From assembly GCA_963662155.1 (NCBI GenBank), contig OY759265.1, positions 43,978,906 to 44,042,905 on the forward strand: DNA of 64,000 nt, written 5' to 3'. Positions 37,723-52,000 of the stretch are shown here, piece by piece. The notes below the pieces were generated by a model. It was not told the DNA's origin. It did no database searches and saw only the letters and a list, made by a program, of their open reading frames with translations. The first letter of the stretch is position 1, and each line of letters starts with the position of its first letter. Position numbers and translations under genes: made by a program. This DNA comes from Lamellibrachia columna. Lineage: Eukaryota; Annelida; Polychaeta; Sabellida; Siboglinidae.

Positions 37723-38547
37723 CACAAAGCCTGATGACCGTTGTATTGGCCAGAATAATGGTGGACATACAGAGCTGTAGTGAAACCCACTGTAAAGAAA
37801 CTGTGACACTTCGTCCAGAGAATGTTGTAAGTTTCCTGGAGAAGAGTTTAGCACTGCAGTCAAAATGTTTCTTACGGTATATATTTTCATCTGCACCTGA
37901 CCAGGTTGCTGCTTGCTCATGGGAGTTTCACCTTCAGAGACATTGTCGCAAAATGGAAGAAGGATTTCAGATGTCAGCACAATCCACATACTGATATTCA
38001 GTCATTGGTACATACATGACATCAGTTGTGGTTTTAATGATTATATATATTTTATTTGAAAGAGGTTGTTTGTTTTTTTCTAGGTATTCTGTACACTTTG
38101 CAAAACTCTTGAATGCCTTCAACATTTTGTTGGGGATGTCCTCCATATGTTTGGCATTGTGATTGATATTTTAAGTCTGACCAGTGAAGTTCTCATTGTT
38201 TAATATGGAGAGTGTTGCTTAAAAACTTGCCTGATGTGATTTATATTTCATAATTTCATGTCGATTAAAATGTAACAATATATTCAACTTTTTTCCCTGT
38301 CTGATTGTACAATAACAATGATTGTAGGCTGATTGATTATTAAACGATATATTATTTTATGTCATTATTCATACAGTATATAACTTGACCAAACATCTTA
38401 GAGTTCCTTGTATTGTATACCTGTTTAATGTAATCAATTTCTAAAGAGACACCTCAGCAGTAATTCTTACAAAGCAGTAATTATGTTTAACCAAGGGCAA
38501 CCCTGAAACAATGGATATGTTTGCCAAAGATTTGTTTACATTTTGAA

Positions 38548-38553
38548 AATAAA
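38548..38553 (+). terminator. MRGBP: Candidate MRGBP polyadenylation signal
   Basis: AATAAA about 0.83 kb past the MRGBP stop codon, in AT-rich DNA with no other coding signal. An earlier cleavage site is possible. Confidence 0.4.
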
Positions 38554-39640
38554 TTCCTGTTAGCGTATTGTCATATGGTAATTCATCAAGTTCATGATAC
38601 TTAGTTAATAATAATTATTATACCACATATTATACCTCATTGAATTGTGGTGCAGCAACTACATAATTGGGGGAAAATACCACACACTAGAATCTCAACT
38701 TTAAAAAATAGTGTCTTCCACCAAGGCGTTGTACATCCACTGCAGCACACAGCCCTCTGCTAAACATTCCCACCTCTCCCTGTCTTGCTTCTCTTGTCTA
38801 AGTACAAGTATTTGGAAAAATGTGGCATTGGTAAGTCGGACTCGTAGGCATTGTTCATTTTCAAGTAATTTGTTTTGTTTACCGTTACTGTTAAATTAAA
38901 TTACACGACTCAAGCTGCATGTGTTTTGCCACCTGTTGCCACCTGTCTTCTCACACAGACGTTCACGGACGCGACATTCATCTGTATTTAATAACGATGC
39001 ATTTCCTAGTAGGACAGTGACACGAACAATTCTATTATGATGTCTGTAGTTATATTTATAAGACTCATTAGTCGCTATGCCGTCTGTGCTAATAACTAAG
39101 TTTTCTTGACACCACAATCAATAGTGATGTTGATTATTATGTCATTACATCAACTACAGATGGTCATTCCACTGACGGGCCTTGTGATTACTCAATAGAC
39201 CAATCCTGGATGTGCAGCTGCATGAACAAAACATGCAGCAGTTATGGTTTATCCTACGAAGGTGGTGCACCCAAGCTTTTGTCAATGTTTCTCTGTCTTT
39301 TCTGATCATTCTTACATTTGCAACACTGATGTCTGTTTCCGTGTTGGTTTTACTGGGCCCTGCATTCATTTGTACATCTTGTCACACGACTCGCAGCAAA
39401 AGTTTTAGCAATGTAGGCCTAGCATAAGATAGGGAGATGACGTTTATAAAGGTTCCGCCACAATTCATTTTGCCGGACACGAATCAGGTTCGTTCGTTAA
39501 TATGTACCGGCGTGCTTAAAAGCAGTTCTACTGGGGTTTGCAGCTGCATTAATTTGTGTGTCGCCTAAAGCGACGCGTAGTAGTAAAGCAAAGCTGCATG
39601 GTTAACTGTTGCACTGCATTGTTCTAGGTCTTTATGATGG
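38554..39640. other. Intergenic between MRGBP and PARPBP, nothing recognised
   Basis: No domain or tandem repeat was found; frames are under 75 codons. Confidence 0.35.
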
Positions 39641-39654
39641 TGGGATTATCAGCT

Positions 39655-40015
39655 AACCCCTTATGAACATATACAATCGTATTGTATGATAAATACCATG
39701 GTGTTTTGAAACAGGTAAACCATGGTAAAATGCCATGATATACCATGGAAATCAAGGTATACAATGGTGTTTTGAAAAATGGAAACACTGCATGGTCAAA
39801 TACCATGGTGTTTTGAAACCGGTAATTAAACTATGGTATACCATACATTTACCATACATAATATATTTTTAAAATGGCCTACCGTAGTTTACCATGTAAT
39901 GTCATGGTATGCCATGGCTTACCATGTAATATAACGAAATACCATGGTATGACCATAGCTTACCATGTAATATAACGAAATACCATGTTACGTAATTCCA
40001 TGGTATATTTTCGTA
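39655..40015. repeat. Palindrome-rich block of ACCATGGT motifs
   Basis: Over about 350 bases the motifs ACCATGGT, GGTATACC, CATGGTAT and TTACCATG recur many times on both strands, with the direct repeat GGTGTTTTGAAA three times (39699, 39763, 39807) and TAATATAACGAAATACCATG twice. The segment can fold extensively and may be an expanded foldback element. Confidence 0.7.
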
Positions 40016-40539
40016 ATGGAATTGTTAAAATCACAGAAATAATTTAATTTGGTTGTTAGATCTGGTAACTTGCGAAAGTGTGAATAGCGTTTTGTTAGTA
40101 GTATATATAGATGTACCACTTGAGCCCGTTTTAATCAAATTTTGACCAGATTCGGTCAAAAATAATTTAATAGTTTGTCGGATGATTTCACAAAAACTAA
40201 ATTATTAGGTTGTACAAACGAGCTAGGATGTCATAATAGATTCGAAATAGGTGATATTTTCGAGAATTGATTCTGAAACGAGACTAGCGAAAAAATCGTG
40301 TTGAGGGAGGCCTTTACGCTGTGTGCCCGAGCCAATAGTGGCTCCACGTGGTGGGACAGACATCAACCAAAGCGGACGGTTTGAACATTTAAAGTTTTGC
40401 CATGGCATTATTCTGCTATATTGTTTTGTATTCTGGTGCTTTGAACGCTTGTGCTTTTCCTACAACGTAATTCTCATTGAAAAGGAACATCGTAAAAAAT
40501 ATGCGTGGTCACACTGAACAATGTCCCGTATTTCGTGCG

Positions 40540-40660
40540 TTTGCTGGAATGATTTCGTATGGTCGGCAGATGGCAGCACTGTCCTCGCACCGGTCCGTCC
40601 ACCGATTGGCTTTCGGCGCGGAAGATTTAAACGTAGGAAGTCAACGTCGTTTCGAACTAG
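40540..40660 (+). promoter_or_regulatory. PARPBP: Probable PARPBP promoter and non-coding exon 1
   Basis: A short GC-rich island contains an inverted CCAAT box (ATTGG, 40605-40609), an E2F-like TTTCGGCGCGGAAG (40611-40624) and, five bases past the GCGCGG core, a CHR-like TTTAAA (40626-40631). CCAAT, E2F and CHR elements typify cell-cycle promoters, and PARPBP is a proliferation gene. ACTAG|GTAAAT at 40660/40661 is a good splice donor, and the CAG before 43350 a good acceptor. The exon is inferred. Confidence 0.5.
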
Positions 40661-40869
40661 GTAAATATTTTTTTTTTAATTGTTCATATGTGTTACGTTT
40701 TATATTCCCTCTTTATACCAATCAAATAAGCAATCACGTTGATGCGAACTATTTCAAAAGGTAGTTGTACATACGCGGTAATACGTTAAGACGAAGCAAA
40801 ACAAGCAGATTCGGTTTGAATCTTTGTTTACAATTATATTTGACTTGTCTTGTCACTTGTGTCGTGGTA

Positions 40870-41374
40870 AATGGTCGGGATGCCCCTTTCTTTGCCTGAA
40901 TGCACCAGTCGCAATGCACACCAACAGCCTGGTAGGAATGCACCCGCTTATGGTCGGAATGCCCCACTTTGCCTTTGGAGGTAACGAATTGTGATGCATA
41001 AATCATATATATATATAAAATCGAGGTTATATGTAATAAAAAATATTGTTGTTTTTATGAAACCCCTGGCCCTGCGTGACTTAAAATTCTTTCAAATGTT
41101 TACGTATATTCTCCTACATCTAAAGCATGTGTATGTGTTTGTTTATATATTTTAATCCAAGGCGTGTGTATGGATGATTTTATATGTAGTTTATTATTAT
41201 TTATATGTATATGGACTTCGTCTGAAATTTGGTCTGTATTTCGGTGGGTACGAACTAACTATTTGTTAGAATCAAGGACCATTTTAGTCTAATATACCTT
41301 CGTTTGTATATGAATGCATTCGAAATTTGACATTTTGTGCTCCGTTGTTGATTATCAACCATATGGTAGTGGGG

Positions 41375-41418
<44 letters not shown>

Positions 41419-43120
41419 CCGTAATAATTATTATATTTGTTGCATGTTAGTATTCATTCGTTCTTCACACGTAAAATAGAAGTCTGTAAAAGTATTAAAA
41501 CGATAGAACATTGCAGGCTTTTCATTGGAAGACTGTTGAAAGCTACACAAAAACTGGCTGAAAGAGGTTGTAATTAGAAATCAGGATGACGATTTTATTA
41601 ATTAACATATATACAAATATTAATTAATACATCAAGAAAGTATCTCGCACAATGGACATTCTTTGTACCTACAAAGAATTACCACTACAAATAAGACTGA
41701 AATAGGCCTATAACAATCTTGTCTGTATACTCTGTACTAACATAGTAACAATTTAAGGGAACTTTACTGAGCAGTCAAAGACAAAGCACCCATCACCTCA
41801 TTGATAATGAACGGCCCAATTGAATACTTGCTAATGTTTGCGGGCATGAACGGAGATGAAGGAAATCAAGAAGAAAGAACAGACGCTTGAAAGCACATGT
41901 AGCCTGAACCAATCTACACATACCTACATTGTAAAAGGGTCTCCAACAGGTGTGATATTCATAGTGTACACAAACTGTGATTCCACACAACACTGATTAT
42001 TCTTAGAGAAGTGGCTATTGATATAAAGTACTTTGTACAATTCCGTTATTCAAACAAAAATACCTGCTCAATGAAACAATACAAGAGTATCAATCCAATT
42101 ACTATGACCACAGCACAGTCCTAACACACACAAATCAAAGGACAAACAATGTGAAGTGAAGCCAGGAGTAGTGATGCCAATTAATATAGCCCCCAAATTG
42201 TCTTAATACACTCAAATCAAAACCAACCAACATAAAAGATCTGTTCAATAACACAATACAAGAGTAGGACGCCAATTACTATGACAACTCAAAGGAAAGT
42301 GTCATCATTTCAGGATAATGTAACAATTTCAGGGTAATATAAGTGCTGATAGGTGTATTATAATTATGGGGTACACTCTATAATGAATTTGTACACTTGT
42401 ATACGGAGATTAAAACGATTACCGTCAATAATCTCTAGAAAGTCAAAACGGAAACACCCACGAAACATTTTATGTCTTTATTAATTATATAATCATATTT
42501 TATTAATAATAATAATAATTTAATAATATATAATGTATATGTATATATATATATATATATATATAAAGCCTCCCTGATTTTTTTTAAAAATATTCATGTC
42601 TCTCCCAGAAAAGAATCATGCATATTCACCTTCAGTCCGTCAGCAGCATATACATATCTCCCCCCCGTCTTCCGATGTCCAATCCAACAGGACTCATAAA
42701 CAAATTTGAGTCTCCTGGATTTTGAAACTCAAAAGTTGGCAGGTATATATACACACATACAGACAAAATATACACACATGCAAACACACACACGCACCAA
42801 GCGCACCCCCTATGTGGAGCAAAGCACACACCCTTTGAAGATTATATGGAAATGTTTTTGGCACAAACTAATCCATTTAATATTTAGCAAAGCATTTTTC
42901 ACAACTATTTATGGAGTGAACACCCATTTATATGCCAAATGACTAATACATAATTTGGTTTGACAATATTAAAATAATTTGGTTTAACAATATTAAAATA
43001 ATTTGGTTTAACAATATTAAAATCAGTGGGGCATTCCGACCAATAGTAGTGCATTGTGAACAGGCCATTGGAGCATTGCAACTAGGTTTTGTGCATTCAG
43101 GCAGTGGGGCATTCTGACCA
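40870..43120. mobile_element. 2.2-kb element with about 110-bp complex inverted ends, in PARPBP intron 1
   Basis: The left end (40872-40977) reads ATGGTCGGGATGCCCC, GCCTGAATGCAC, GCAATGCAC, AGCCTGGTAGGAATGCAC and ATGGTCGGAATGCCCCAC. The complement of 43023-43121 repeats all of these in the same order with small changes. The ends therefore form an imperfect inverted repeat with internal subrepeats. Three 25-bp AATTTGGTTTAACAATATTA units lie just inside the right end. The interior is AT-rich with no transposase. I see no clean target duplication. Confidence 0.7.
41376..41419. repeat. (TA)n microsatellite
   Basis: A short TA run with one TACATA interruption, inside PARPBP intron 1. Confidence 0.85.
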
Positions 43121-43349
43121 TCATTCTGTGTCATTGGTGGTGGACATTGCCATTGTCTTTTGTTTGTTTTAGATAAATGATGATGATTTGCTGGTGTATT
43201 AATCTTTTAACAAAAGCCTGTAGTTATGTACTGATACATTTTGTATTATCTTAATTAGAGTAACAACTGCTGAAAACTGAATGAATAAAACTAGACTCAA
43301 AGTAAAATAACTTCGAATTTCAACTTGTAACTACTCGTTTATTCGGCAG

Positions 43350-45997
43350 ATGGAGTCATACGAGGTCGGCCGCCTTTTCTTGCTGCGATGTGATGAAGAA
43401 GCACACGCAACCTTTCTTGTGAACAAACTGCAGACTACCTTCAAACAAGGTGGAGTTTATTGAAAAAAGCCGCTTTTGACTTTTGTCTAACCAAATGATG
43501 ATGGCCATTTTGATATAATTATTCGGTTATGGAATTTCCTTATTTTATTTGTTTTATAATGTTTTATAATGTTTTATAATGTATGCCAACCAGTGACAGT
43601 GTCAGTGAATTAGGCTATGAGCATAATTGTATATCAGATTAATCATATAATAATGAAGAATAAAGAAATACAATTTTATAATGTATTGTAGATGGTATGT
43701 AATTTTGAAATGGGTATAAATTTGTGGGTTGTGCAAAGATTACACATGAGCAGAGACTCAGAGTTCAATTTATATAGTTTTTTTATGTAGCTATCTAACT
43801 GCAGATTTAACATGCCTGATACTTGAAATTTGACCTTGTTATGTTGTGACCATTGAAAACCACGCTATAAATGTGACATGGTCACCATCGTAAAATAAAG
43901 CTTTTAGTTACTTGCTTGATGTGTTATTTTGATATTAGATGGCTTCACTACAGTGCTACTGGGCAGTGACAATACGGTCACTGGTGCAGTGTCCCTGGCT
44001 GAGTACTTCATACAGCTGTTCCGTCGTCACGGTCTGCACACAAACGACAGAGAGTTGGTGCTGTCTTCCGAGGAGCAGATGGTGGCAATGCAACTCTGTC
44101 TGGCAGAGAAAAACAAGAAGGTACAAGAATAGTTTATAACTTTTCAAAATACTACTTGTTTAAGAGGAGACACGCCAGGTGAAATAGCATCTTTTGAAAA
44201 TAGTTCTCAAAATGTGTTTCAATCGTATTCTAATAGCTTTGTATGTTTACTATTTATGAAGTTAAAGGTACTTTATTAATTACATTTTTTGCTAGTCTCA
44301 TTTCAAATGAATTTTGCAAAAAACAAACCTACCTAGTATCCACTGCACAATGCTAGCTCATTTGGGCAACTGTTGTATGTAGTTTTTGTGAAATCATCAG
44401 ACAAACTAAAAAATCCTATCAAGAAGCTAAGTCTCCCTTAACATGTTTAAATCTGTTCCTTCTCTAACTTGCTTACGAACAGTGTTTCCGGATCAGTTGT
44501 TGAAGACAGTTTGGTTCTGTGGTAACTGTAAGTAGTTTGTTTAATTTAGTATTTCATTGAAGATTAGGTACACATTTTCTAGATGTTCCTGAATGCACTG
44601 ATGTGGCAGTGGCATCTAGCAAAGTGAGATTGAATACAGCCAATGTGTCAGAAAATTGTATGGGTGAAGAGTACATATATCTAGATGAATATCTGATATT
44701 TGGGTGGAAGTTTACTTGTATATCTAGATGAATATCTGATATCTGGATGGAAGATTACTACAAACATCTACTTTAGACCTCTTAATTGATCTGTTTATGC
44801 TATTGGCACATTTTTAGGAACATCTTTTGAACTGTAGTTGCAATTTGGCTGGTATAAACAAAACGTCTCACTTGTTGTTAGTGGCACCATAGATACATTA
44901 GCTGGCCAAGATGTTGGGATTTTGGTAAGGGTAATACTAACTCAACATAGGACAAGAAACACTGGATACAAATAATGACTATTTCACCTAAACCTTGTAC
45001 ATCCGCTGCAGGATGTCGCCCTCCACTAAAACTTTCCATCTTAAACCACCTGTCTTTGGTTATCTTGTCCATATTGTTCATGCATAGTTGGTGTTGTCAT
45101 TATGTCACTGCCCATGTCCACTTTGTTTTCATGACATGTTTTATTAAATCTCATCTCTTACTTTTCTTCTTTTGATGGCATTTTGTGGGATGTCAGTATT
45201 ACTAATTACTAAACACGCTTTCAGGAAACAGGTGACTTTGATGTTGAAGTGAGTCGTGTGGTGGAGGTGAACGCACGCCTCATGGCAGCCAGACTGTCTG
45301 GTCAAGCACTGGACAGTGGGTTTGACCAGCAAGTGACCGCAGAGTACACACAGTTCTTGAAGAGTACCAATATGGTGGATCTGGTTGATGTTCTCTTGCG
45401 TGTGAAAGATGAGTGCGTGAGGAACTCAGAGTTGAAGCAGGAAATAAACAAGACACAGTTTTACCTGGTGTCACGATGTGCTGACACTGTTGAGGTAAAA
45501 AAAAATTTTTTTGTTAAATTTTGCTTACCAAATTGATTGATTAATGTTCTATGTGTTGCACTGTTAACACAATCACTGATTACTATAATGTTTTGTTAAT
45601 AATGTTAAACCCAAGTGTTCTTATGTTTTGTTCTTACAAAGCCATTGCTCTGAAGCCATATGTCAAACATTACAACCAGCAATGTGCACCTCTATGGAAC
45701 ATGTTACTTAATCATATTAAAAGTTGTCCAGTTTTAAATGTCGCCTAAACACTAATTTCTTTCGAACCACATTTAGGCATATCTTCCAGATAAACTCTAC
45801 TCACTGAAATTTAATAATAACTATTTTTCTGTAATCTTATTCATATTATCATAGGTATATAGTACTTATTACTATAAATCTAATCTGTGATATTATTCAA
45901 CAGTATTTTAAACACATATTATTATTATACTGCTATATAATTATTGTGCTATGTAATTTTCAAATAATTATTATTACTAGTAGTATTTTAATATCTG

Positions 45998-46073
<76 letters not shown>

Positions 46074-49000
46074 TGTGTTTATTTAGCCATTCTAGACTAT
46101 CTTAATTTTTAATGTGCTGTGAAGTGCCACAAACAATTTTTTATCTGGCACTATGTCAAATAAAATATATTATTATTATTTTCAGCACGAGATGTTGAAG
46201 TATCTGGCCGAGGACCGGGAGATTCTGTCAGCTCATGTGGAGCTGTCACTCGACTCGTCTCTCTCTGATAATATCAGTCAGGGTGCGGACGTCGTATCGC
46301 AAAGCTGTGACCTTGAGCAAGAGCTACGGAGACAAGCAACAGAACCACCATCTTCCCCTGGATCAAGTGTTCCCAAATCTATCACTGAGGTACAGTGGCA
46401 ATTGTACCAAGAAGAGTCTAGAAGACATTACATGCATTTTTGGTAAATAAATTGGCTTGGCTAAGTACCGCGTTTTCTTATTCACAACATAGACAAGTAC
46501 ACTGTGCCATCTATCTTGTTTCTTGAAGTAAAGAACATAAAGATTAACTTTGCCAAGATGATTTAGCACAGCAGGTATTTTCAATAATTGTATATTATTA
46601 AATGTAATTTGTTATAACTTAATATAAGTATAACGCTGGTCTCAAATTTCCGCTTATATAAATAAATAAATTACAACATTTTGTCATTTGCTTTGATATT
46701 TCACAGAAATCATACCTTGTGGTGTTTCAGTGCTATGTGCAGCAAATCATCATGTCTTATCTACAACTGCTGGTGAACCTTCGCAGTGAGACGGCACTTG
46801 CACGTGTCATCAATGTTCCCGACCGAGGCTTGGACCACAGGGCTTTCACAGCCATTAAGAAAGAGTCAAAGAAAACAAAGTTGTCCATGTACCAGGTAAA
46901 TGTTGTCACTTTGGCTTACAGATGGAAATATATTTCCATAGGTACACATTTCGAACAATGCAGTGTTAAAATTCAGGTTGATATTCCTAAACAGACAAAA
47001 ATGTTGTTTATTTAATTTAAAGCACGTTTCAGCTGTCAATATGTTAGGTTATGTATATATATATATATATATATATATAGTTTACATTATATCACGATTT
47101 TACGTAACTTATAACAAATGATCGGACAATGTATCTTTAACATGTAAAACCTTTAGTTACGTCACTGTGCTCGGTGTTAATGTAACCCTACCTTGGGGTT
47201 GTAGACTGCATCATCCTACGTGATGCGCCTGAGACTGGGTGGAAAGAGCTATGCGCCAGACACAGATTCAGCACTTGCGCCATACGTGAAAGGGATCAGC
47301 GAGTTTACTCAACTTGTCAACAAGCTTCAGACTATCGTGGAGGAAATCGCGAACACCCAGTATGTCCAACTTAATAAACAGCTCGGTTAAGTTGTAATTT
47401 TGTTTTCTGCAACTGATATTGTTGAAACTGATCAATGACACTTTTATCGCTGTGTTGTTTTTTTCCATAAAATGGTTACCTAATATGTTTATTGTTACTA
47501 TGGTGCAGTGACTGCAGTCAGTGATGATTGGATGATTAAGAATATGGTAGTGTGCTCTATGTTACATATTTTTTTTTTTTTTTTCATTCTTTTCAATATT
47601 TAATATATCATAACAGAATGTGTTTAATTCGCTGAAATATTCCAGTTTATATAATGAAGCCAGTGATAGAGGGTATCCTATGATAGCGACCCATCACAGT
47701 CTTAATAGGGGTGTTATTGCAACATTATTTATAGTTTTCTCACGTGTGATATATGATATTTATTTCATGGGTCAAATAATCTTGAAACTTGTAGAATTTG
47801 TTTTATTTTATTAATTTCTTTAATCACCAAACCAATAGTTCACTGCAGAAAATTTAAATTACATGCATGGAAAAGACCAAATGACTGCTATGAGTGAACA
47901 TATTATTCCAGAATCAGCAAACTGGAATCTTCAAAAAGTAAGCAGCATCAAATATATGGGTACCCGAGTCATTCACGTGAACTTAACGGATTAAATTGAT
48001 ATCATGTCTGTTTCTTTGAAGCACTGCTATCCGACGCATCTTGAACATCTTAAAGAATACCATCACAAAGAGTCAAGACACTTGTCTCAGACGTGAGAGT
48101 GTTGATGTGGTCATAGAGAGGTTACAGGCCCGCGTCGCGCTTATGGCCGACAATATGAGTTGCATCATGGGAGACAGCCCCAAACGGGTGAGAAATATTT
48201 AATTCATTCATGGGAAACATGAATGAATTAAGTGCTGGAAGCACGGTTTGTGTGCATCTAACGTGATGTTTGAAAATGTTATTGCAAACGTCTGTAAAAT
48301 TACGGTTTTGTCTCCAATGCTTGAAGATGTTACTATAACTGAAATAAATTCATACAATTCATGTGAAGGTTATCACCTTGTTACCTGCAGATTTTTATGG
48401 AGTGTCTAAGTATTTACTAGGAATAACTGCATTACATTCCTACTAATTCATATTAGGTCATTGAATGAGACATTTAGGGCTACCATTCACTGAAATAATT
48501 GAGAGAAGTGAGAAAGATGACTTGTTGTGTTAAGATAAACATGATGGTTTAATATACCAAAAAGATAATGCAGACTCTGCCAGGGGAATAACTAGTGCAT
48601 TCTCATGTGCTAATTTGGCTGAGAATTCAAAACAGGTTGTTCATATCTTTATCCACAATTATTCTTACTAAGAACGATCATATTGATGCGCGGTTGTATT
48701 GATGCATAATTTGCTTTATGGTTTTACTGTAAATATAAATTTACCAAAATCTATACTTTTGTCACCCATGCTTATCATTTAGAAACTATATTCATTGTAC
48801 GCCAGCACTCTTAATCCATACACTTTTCAACATTAAGAGTGTATTTAATTTGTTGTTACCTGTCACAATTTAATATTTAACCATTTTGACATCTTTAGAG
48901 CCAACAGCCATGTCATGATGTTTGTTGTACCTGTATGCATTAGAGCATCGAGTGTCAAAATGTCACGCCCTGATTGTTGGTGTTTCACTCAGGACGTGAG

Positions 49001-52000
49001 TGTGGGAGGTTCAACTTGTGGCCGCGCCAACATGAAACTGATACGCACATTGTTGGATCAGATGGCTGGTCAGCCATTTGTTGGCAGGACGGTTGATGTT
49101 CTCAGTGACACAGTTTCAAGTCAGAAGACACCTGTTAGATTTCCCTCACTGCTCTCAAAGTTCAGGTAGGTTTTTTCGGAAGCAACCTCTTTTAATTTAT
49201 ATATTCTTCTTTGGCAATCCCAAATATTACATTTGAAGCAGTTATCAGCAAAACGCGCTATGTGACAAAACACACATAAATTATGTTAAAACTAGTCTTG
49301 TGATGCCATCTAATTGATACTGGCAAAGGTAAAAGTGCGGTAGCACATGTTATACGCCACACTATTGACTGATGAAATAACATTTCCCCTATCCATCTGC
49401 AACAGAAAACATTATTTATCTCGAAATACACAAATTGGATATAACCTGTTTTGTGAAACAACGCATCATTTCTTGTTTTCTGAAATTACAAAAATATAAT
49501 GTGACATAAAACGCCAAAACATTGGTTGATACTCAGCTGTAATGTGCTGGCATAAATGTTTAATACTATATGTGTTTGGGAGCTCAGCTTCTTTTGATAT
49601 AGCTTTAAACCTCTTTCCTCAATTTTAAGTTTTTGCTCATCTTAGTTTAGAATAATTTTTTTAAATCGAACCTTTCTACTCGGTAGTATCCACTACGACA
49701 TGTTAGCTCGTTTGTGCAAATCTATCATTTAGTCTTGATGAAATCATTGAACAAACTATTACGTCGGCAAAGCAAAACTAGCTCAATTCAAAACACTGAC
49801 AAGCCTATTCACACTTTTGCAAATTACCTCACTGATCTGAGATATAAATTCTTTGATGATTTTAACAAATGTTGGCACTTATTAAACATGTAAGTTAAAT
49901 GCAGTACAGAGTTGAACATCAATGAACCTATGAATTGAGGGGGGAGTTTAACAGAATGCAGTTGTACTACAGTACCAGATTCGTTATTAAGGGGAGACAT
50001 CCCAGGTGAAATTCCTTTTTCTTTTTTTATTACTCAAAATGTGTTTCCACTGTTTTCTGATAGCTTTGTATATTTATTATGCATAAAGTTCACTTTCAGT
50101 GCAATTACATACCTCTAAATCACTTTTATTCATGGGTAAAGCATGCCTCTTTCAAGTAAATTCCTTTGTTTTCCCGATCTTTGACAGGCGTTTACAAAAA
50201 ACTGTGTTTTTCCAATTTGGAATCACCATATCTCTGGTAATAACGAAGCTACACCAACAAAGTTGTGATTGATGTGCTCCTTATTATTTTCCTTTTGCAA
50301 CCATGAAGAGGTATTTTTTTTAATGTATAGTTTTAATGTGATCTTAGTAGTCGTAATGAAAAATGTGGGGTTTTTATCCCAAAAAATTTAATATTTTTTA
50401 TGGAAGCACAGCCTGGCAAATTTTTTTTCACTAAGACCCACAGTTGGGCTAAAACAATTGCATTAGCTATGCAATTTAAAAGTAAATCCGATCCATATGG
50501 GGTGTCTTCCCTTAAGCCACCATGTTATTTAATTCCACAGGTCACCTTTGGAACACAGCCCAGGCTGCCAAGAGAGTAAATCACTTGTAGAAAGAGTGAA
50601 AGAGAAAGTAGCCAAGCCAAAGGTGATTCTACTGTACTTCATATTTCATATACTTGTAATTTCACAATTATGGTAGTCTTTATGTAACAGTATTAGTTGA
50701 TAAGTTAATAAATTTCCACCCAGGGATTATGGATTACACTGACCTGTTAATTGTGGTAATTTATTTCAATATAAATAATTACCACATGGTTATATTAATA
50801 TATGACATTATTTGCTTATACATAATAACTTTACTCAAGTTTACTGAATAGCAATTCACATTATATGTGACTTTGCTTATACTGTATAGTTTCAAATAGA
50901 AGTACATTACCTAATAAAAATGCACCCTGTTTGTTAAAAGTGGAACCTTGTGTGAAAACGTGATTTTCAAAAGGCACACAATTACATAAGCATTACCGTT
51001 TTGCCATTAGAACCATGATGTGTAAAGAGCAATAAAGTATTAAAACATTTCCGTGTAAGCCATAGCACACGTTACTACTTTATAGTAGTTGCCAACAATT
51101 TAGTGCTATGTTTATTAAATTGTGCCACTTTAGATAAACTAATAGATTTCTAGCAAAATTCCTTTGCTTAAATTTCAAAGTGTTAGTAATTATAAGCTTC
51201 TGAATGTTGCTATGCTTAATTTAAAGTAGTGGATTATATATATTAGATTCAAGTTCAATGGTGTATATTGGAGTGTTGTTAAATGTATAGTGATTTAATT
51301 CCAGCAAACCTATGTAGTGAAGAGATACCAGGCGTGTCTGGACTGGGCACAGGCGGATGTAAAGTTTGACCAGCAAGAAACCAAAGAACCCAGCTTTATG
51401 CCTGTCCCTCAGAGTTACATGTCAAGGTACGTGTTAATGACACACCCAGTCAGCCTGATGTTAACACTAGCTGAGTTGTCCAGCTTGCATGTGGAGAAGA
51501 GGCAGCCATAAGTATTTTCTACGTAAAGCCGCACCTATGGACATCAATCACTTTGAGCTATGCGTTTTCTCAAAGCACACCCTTTGTCATGTTTTTTATG
51601 CAGCGTGCTTGCTTAGCAATGGCTGCTTTCACGAAAGGAAGATTTTTCTGAAAAACATTTTAGCGGTAGCATTGTTTAAAATCGATAAATATTTCAGCTA
51701 CTTTATTTTTGGTGTACAGACCTTGACAGTTCATTAGTAAAAAATATTCTACATTCTGTTTCCTAGCCGGACAATCGTCTCCGAGAACTCGCAGTTGCCC
51801 GAGATGGCACGAGTGCCCCACAATATACAAAAGACAAAGAAAGACCACATATTGACAGAGTCAATGTTTGACCAGGAGAACATCGATGCTGGTCAACACA
51901 GCTACAAGTCCAAAGATGATTGTCAGAAGAAAGGTGGCTCGACCAAACGTCCACTCGAAACCGTAAACCATGAAGAACCGTCTTCTCAACGTCCAAAGAT

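Noticed and set aside
40525..40660. ATG in the inferred PARPBP exon 1 as the true start codon
   Set aside because: The frame does not join exon 2 in the phase of the conserved protein, so the exon is better read as 5' UTR or promoter.
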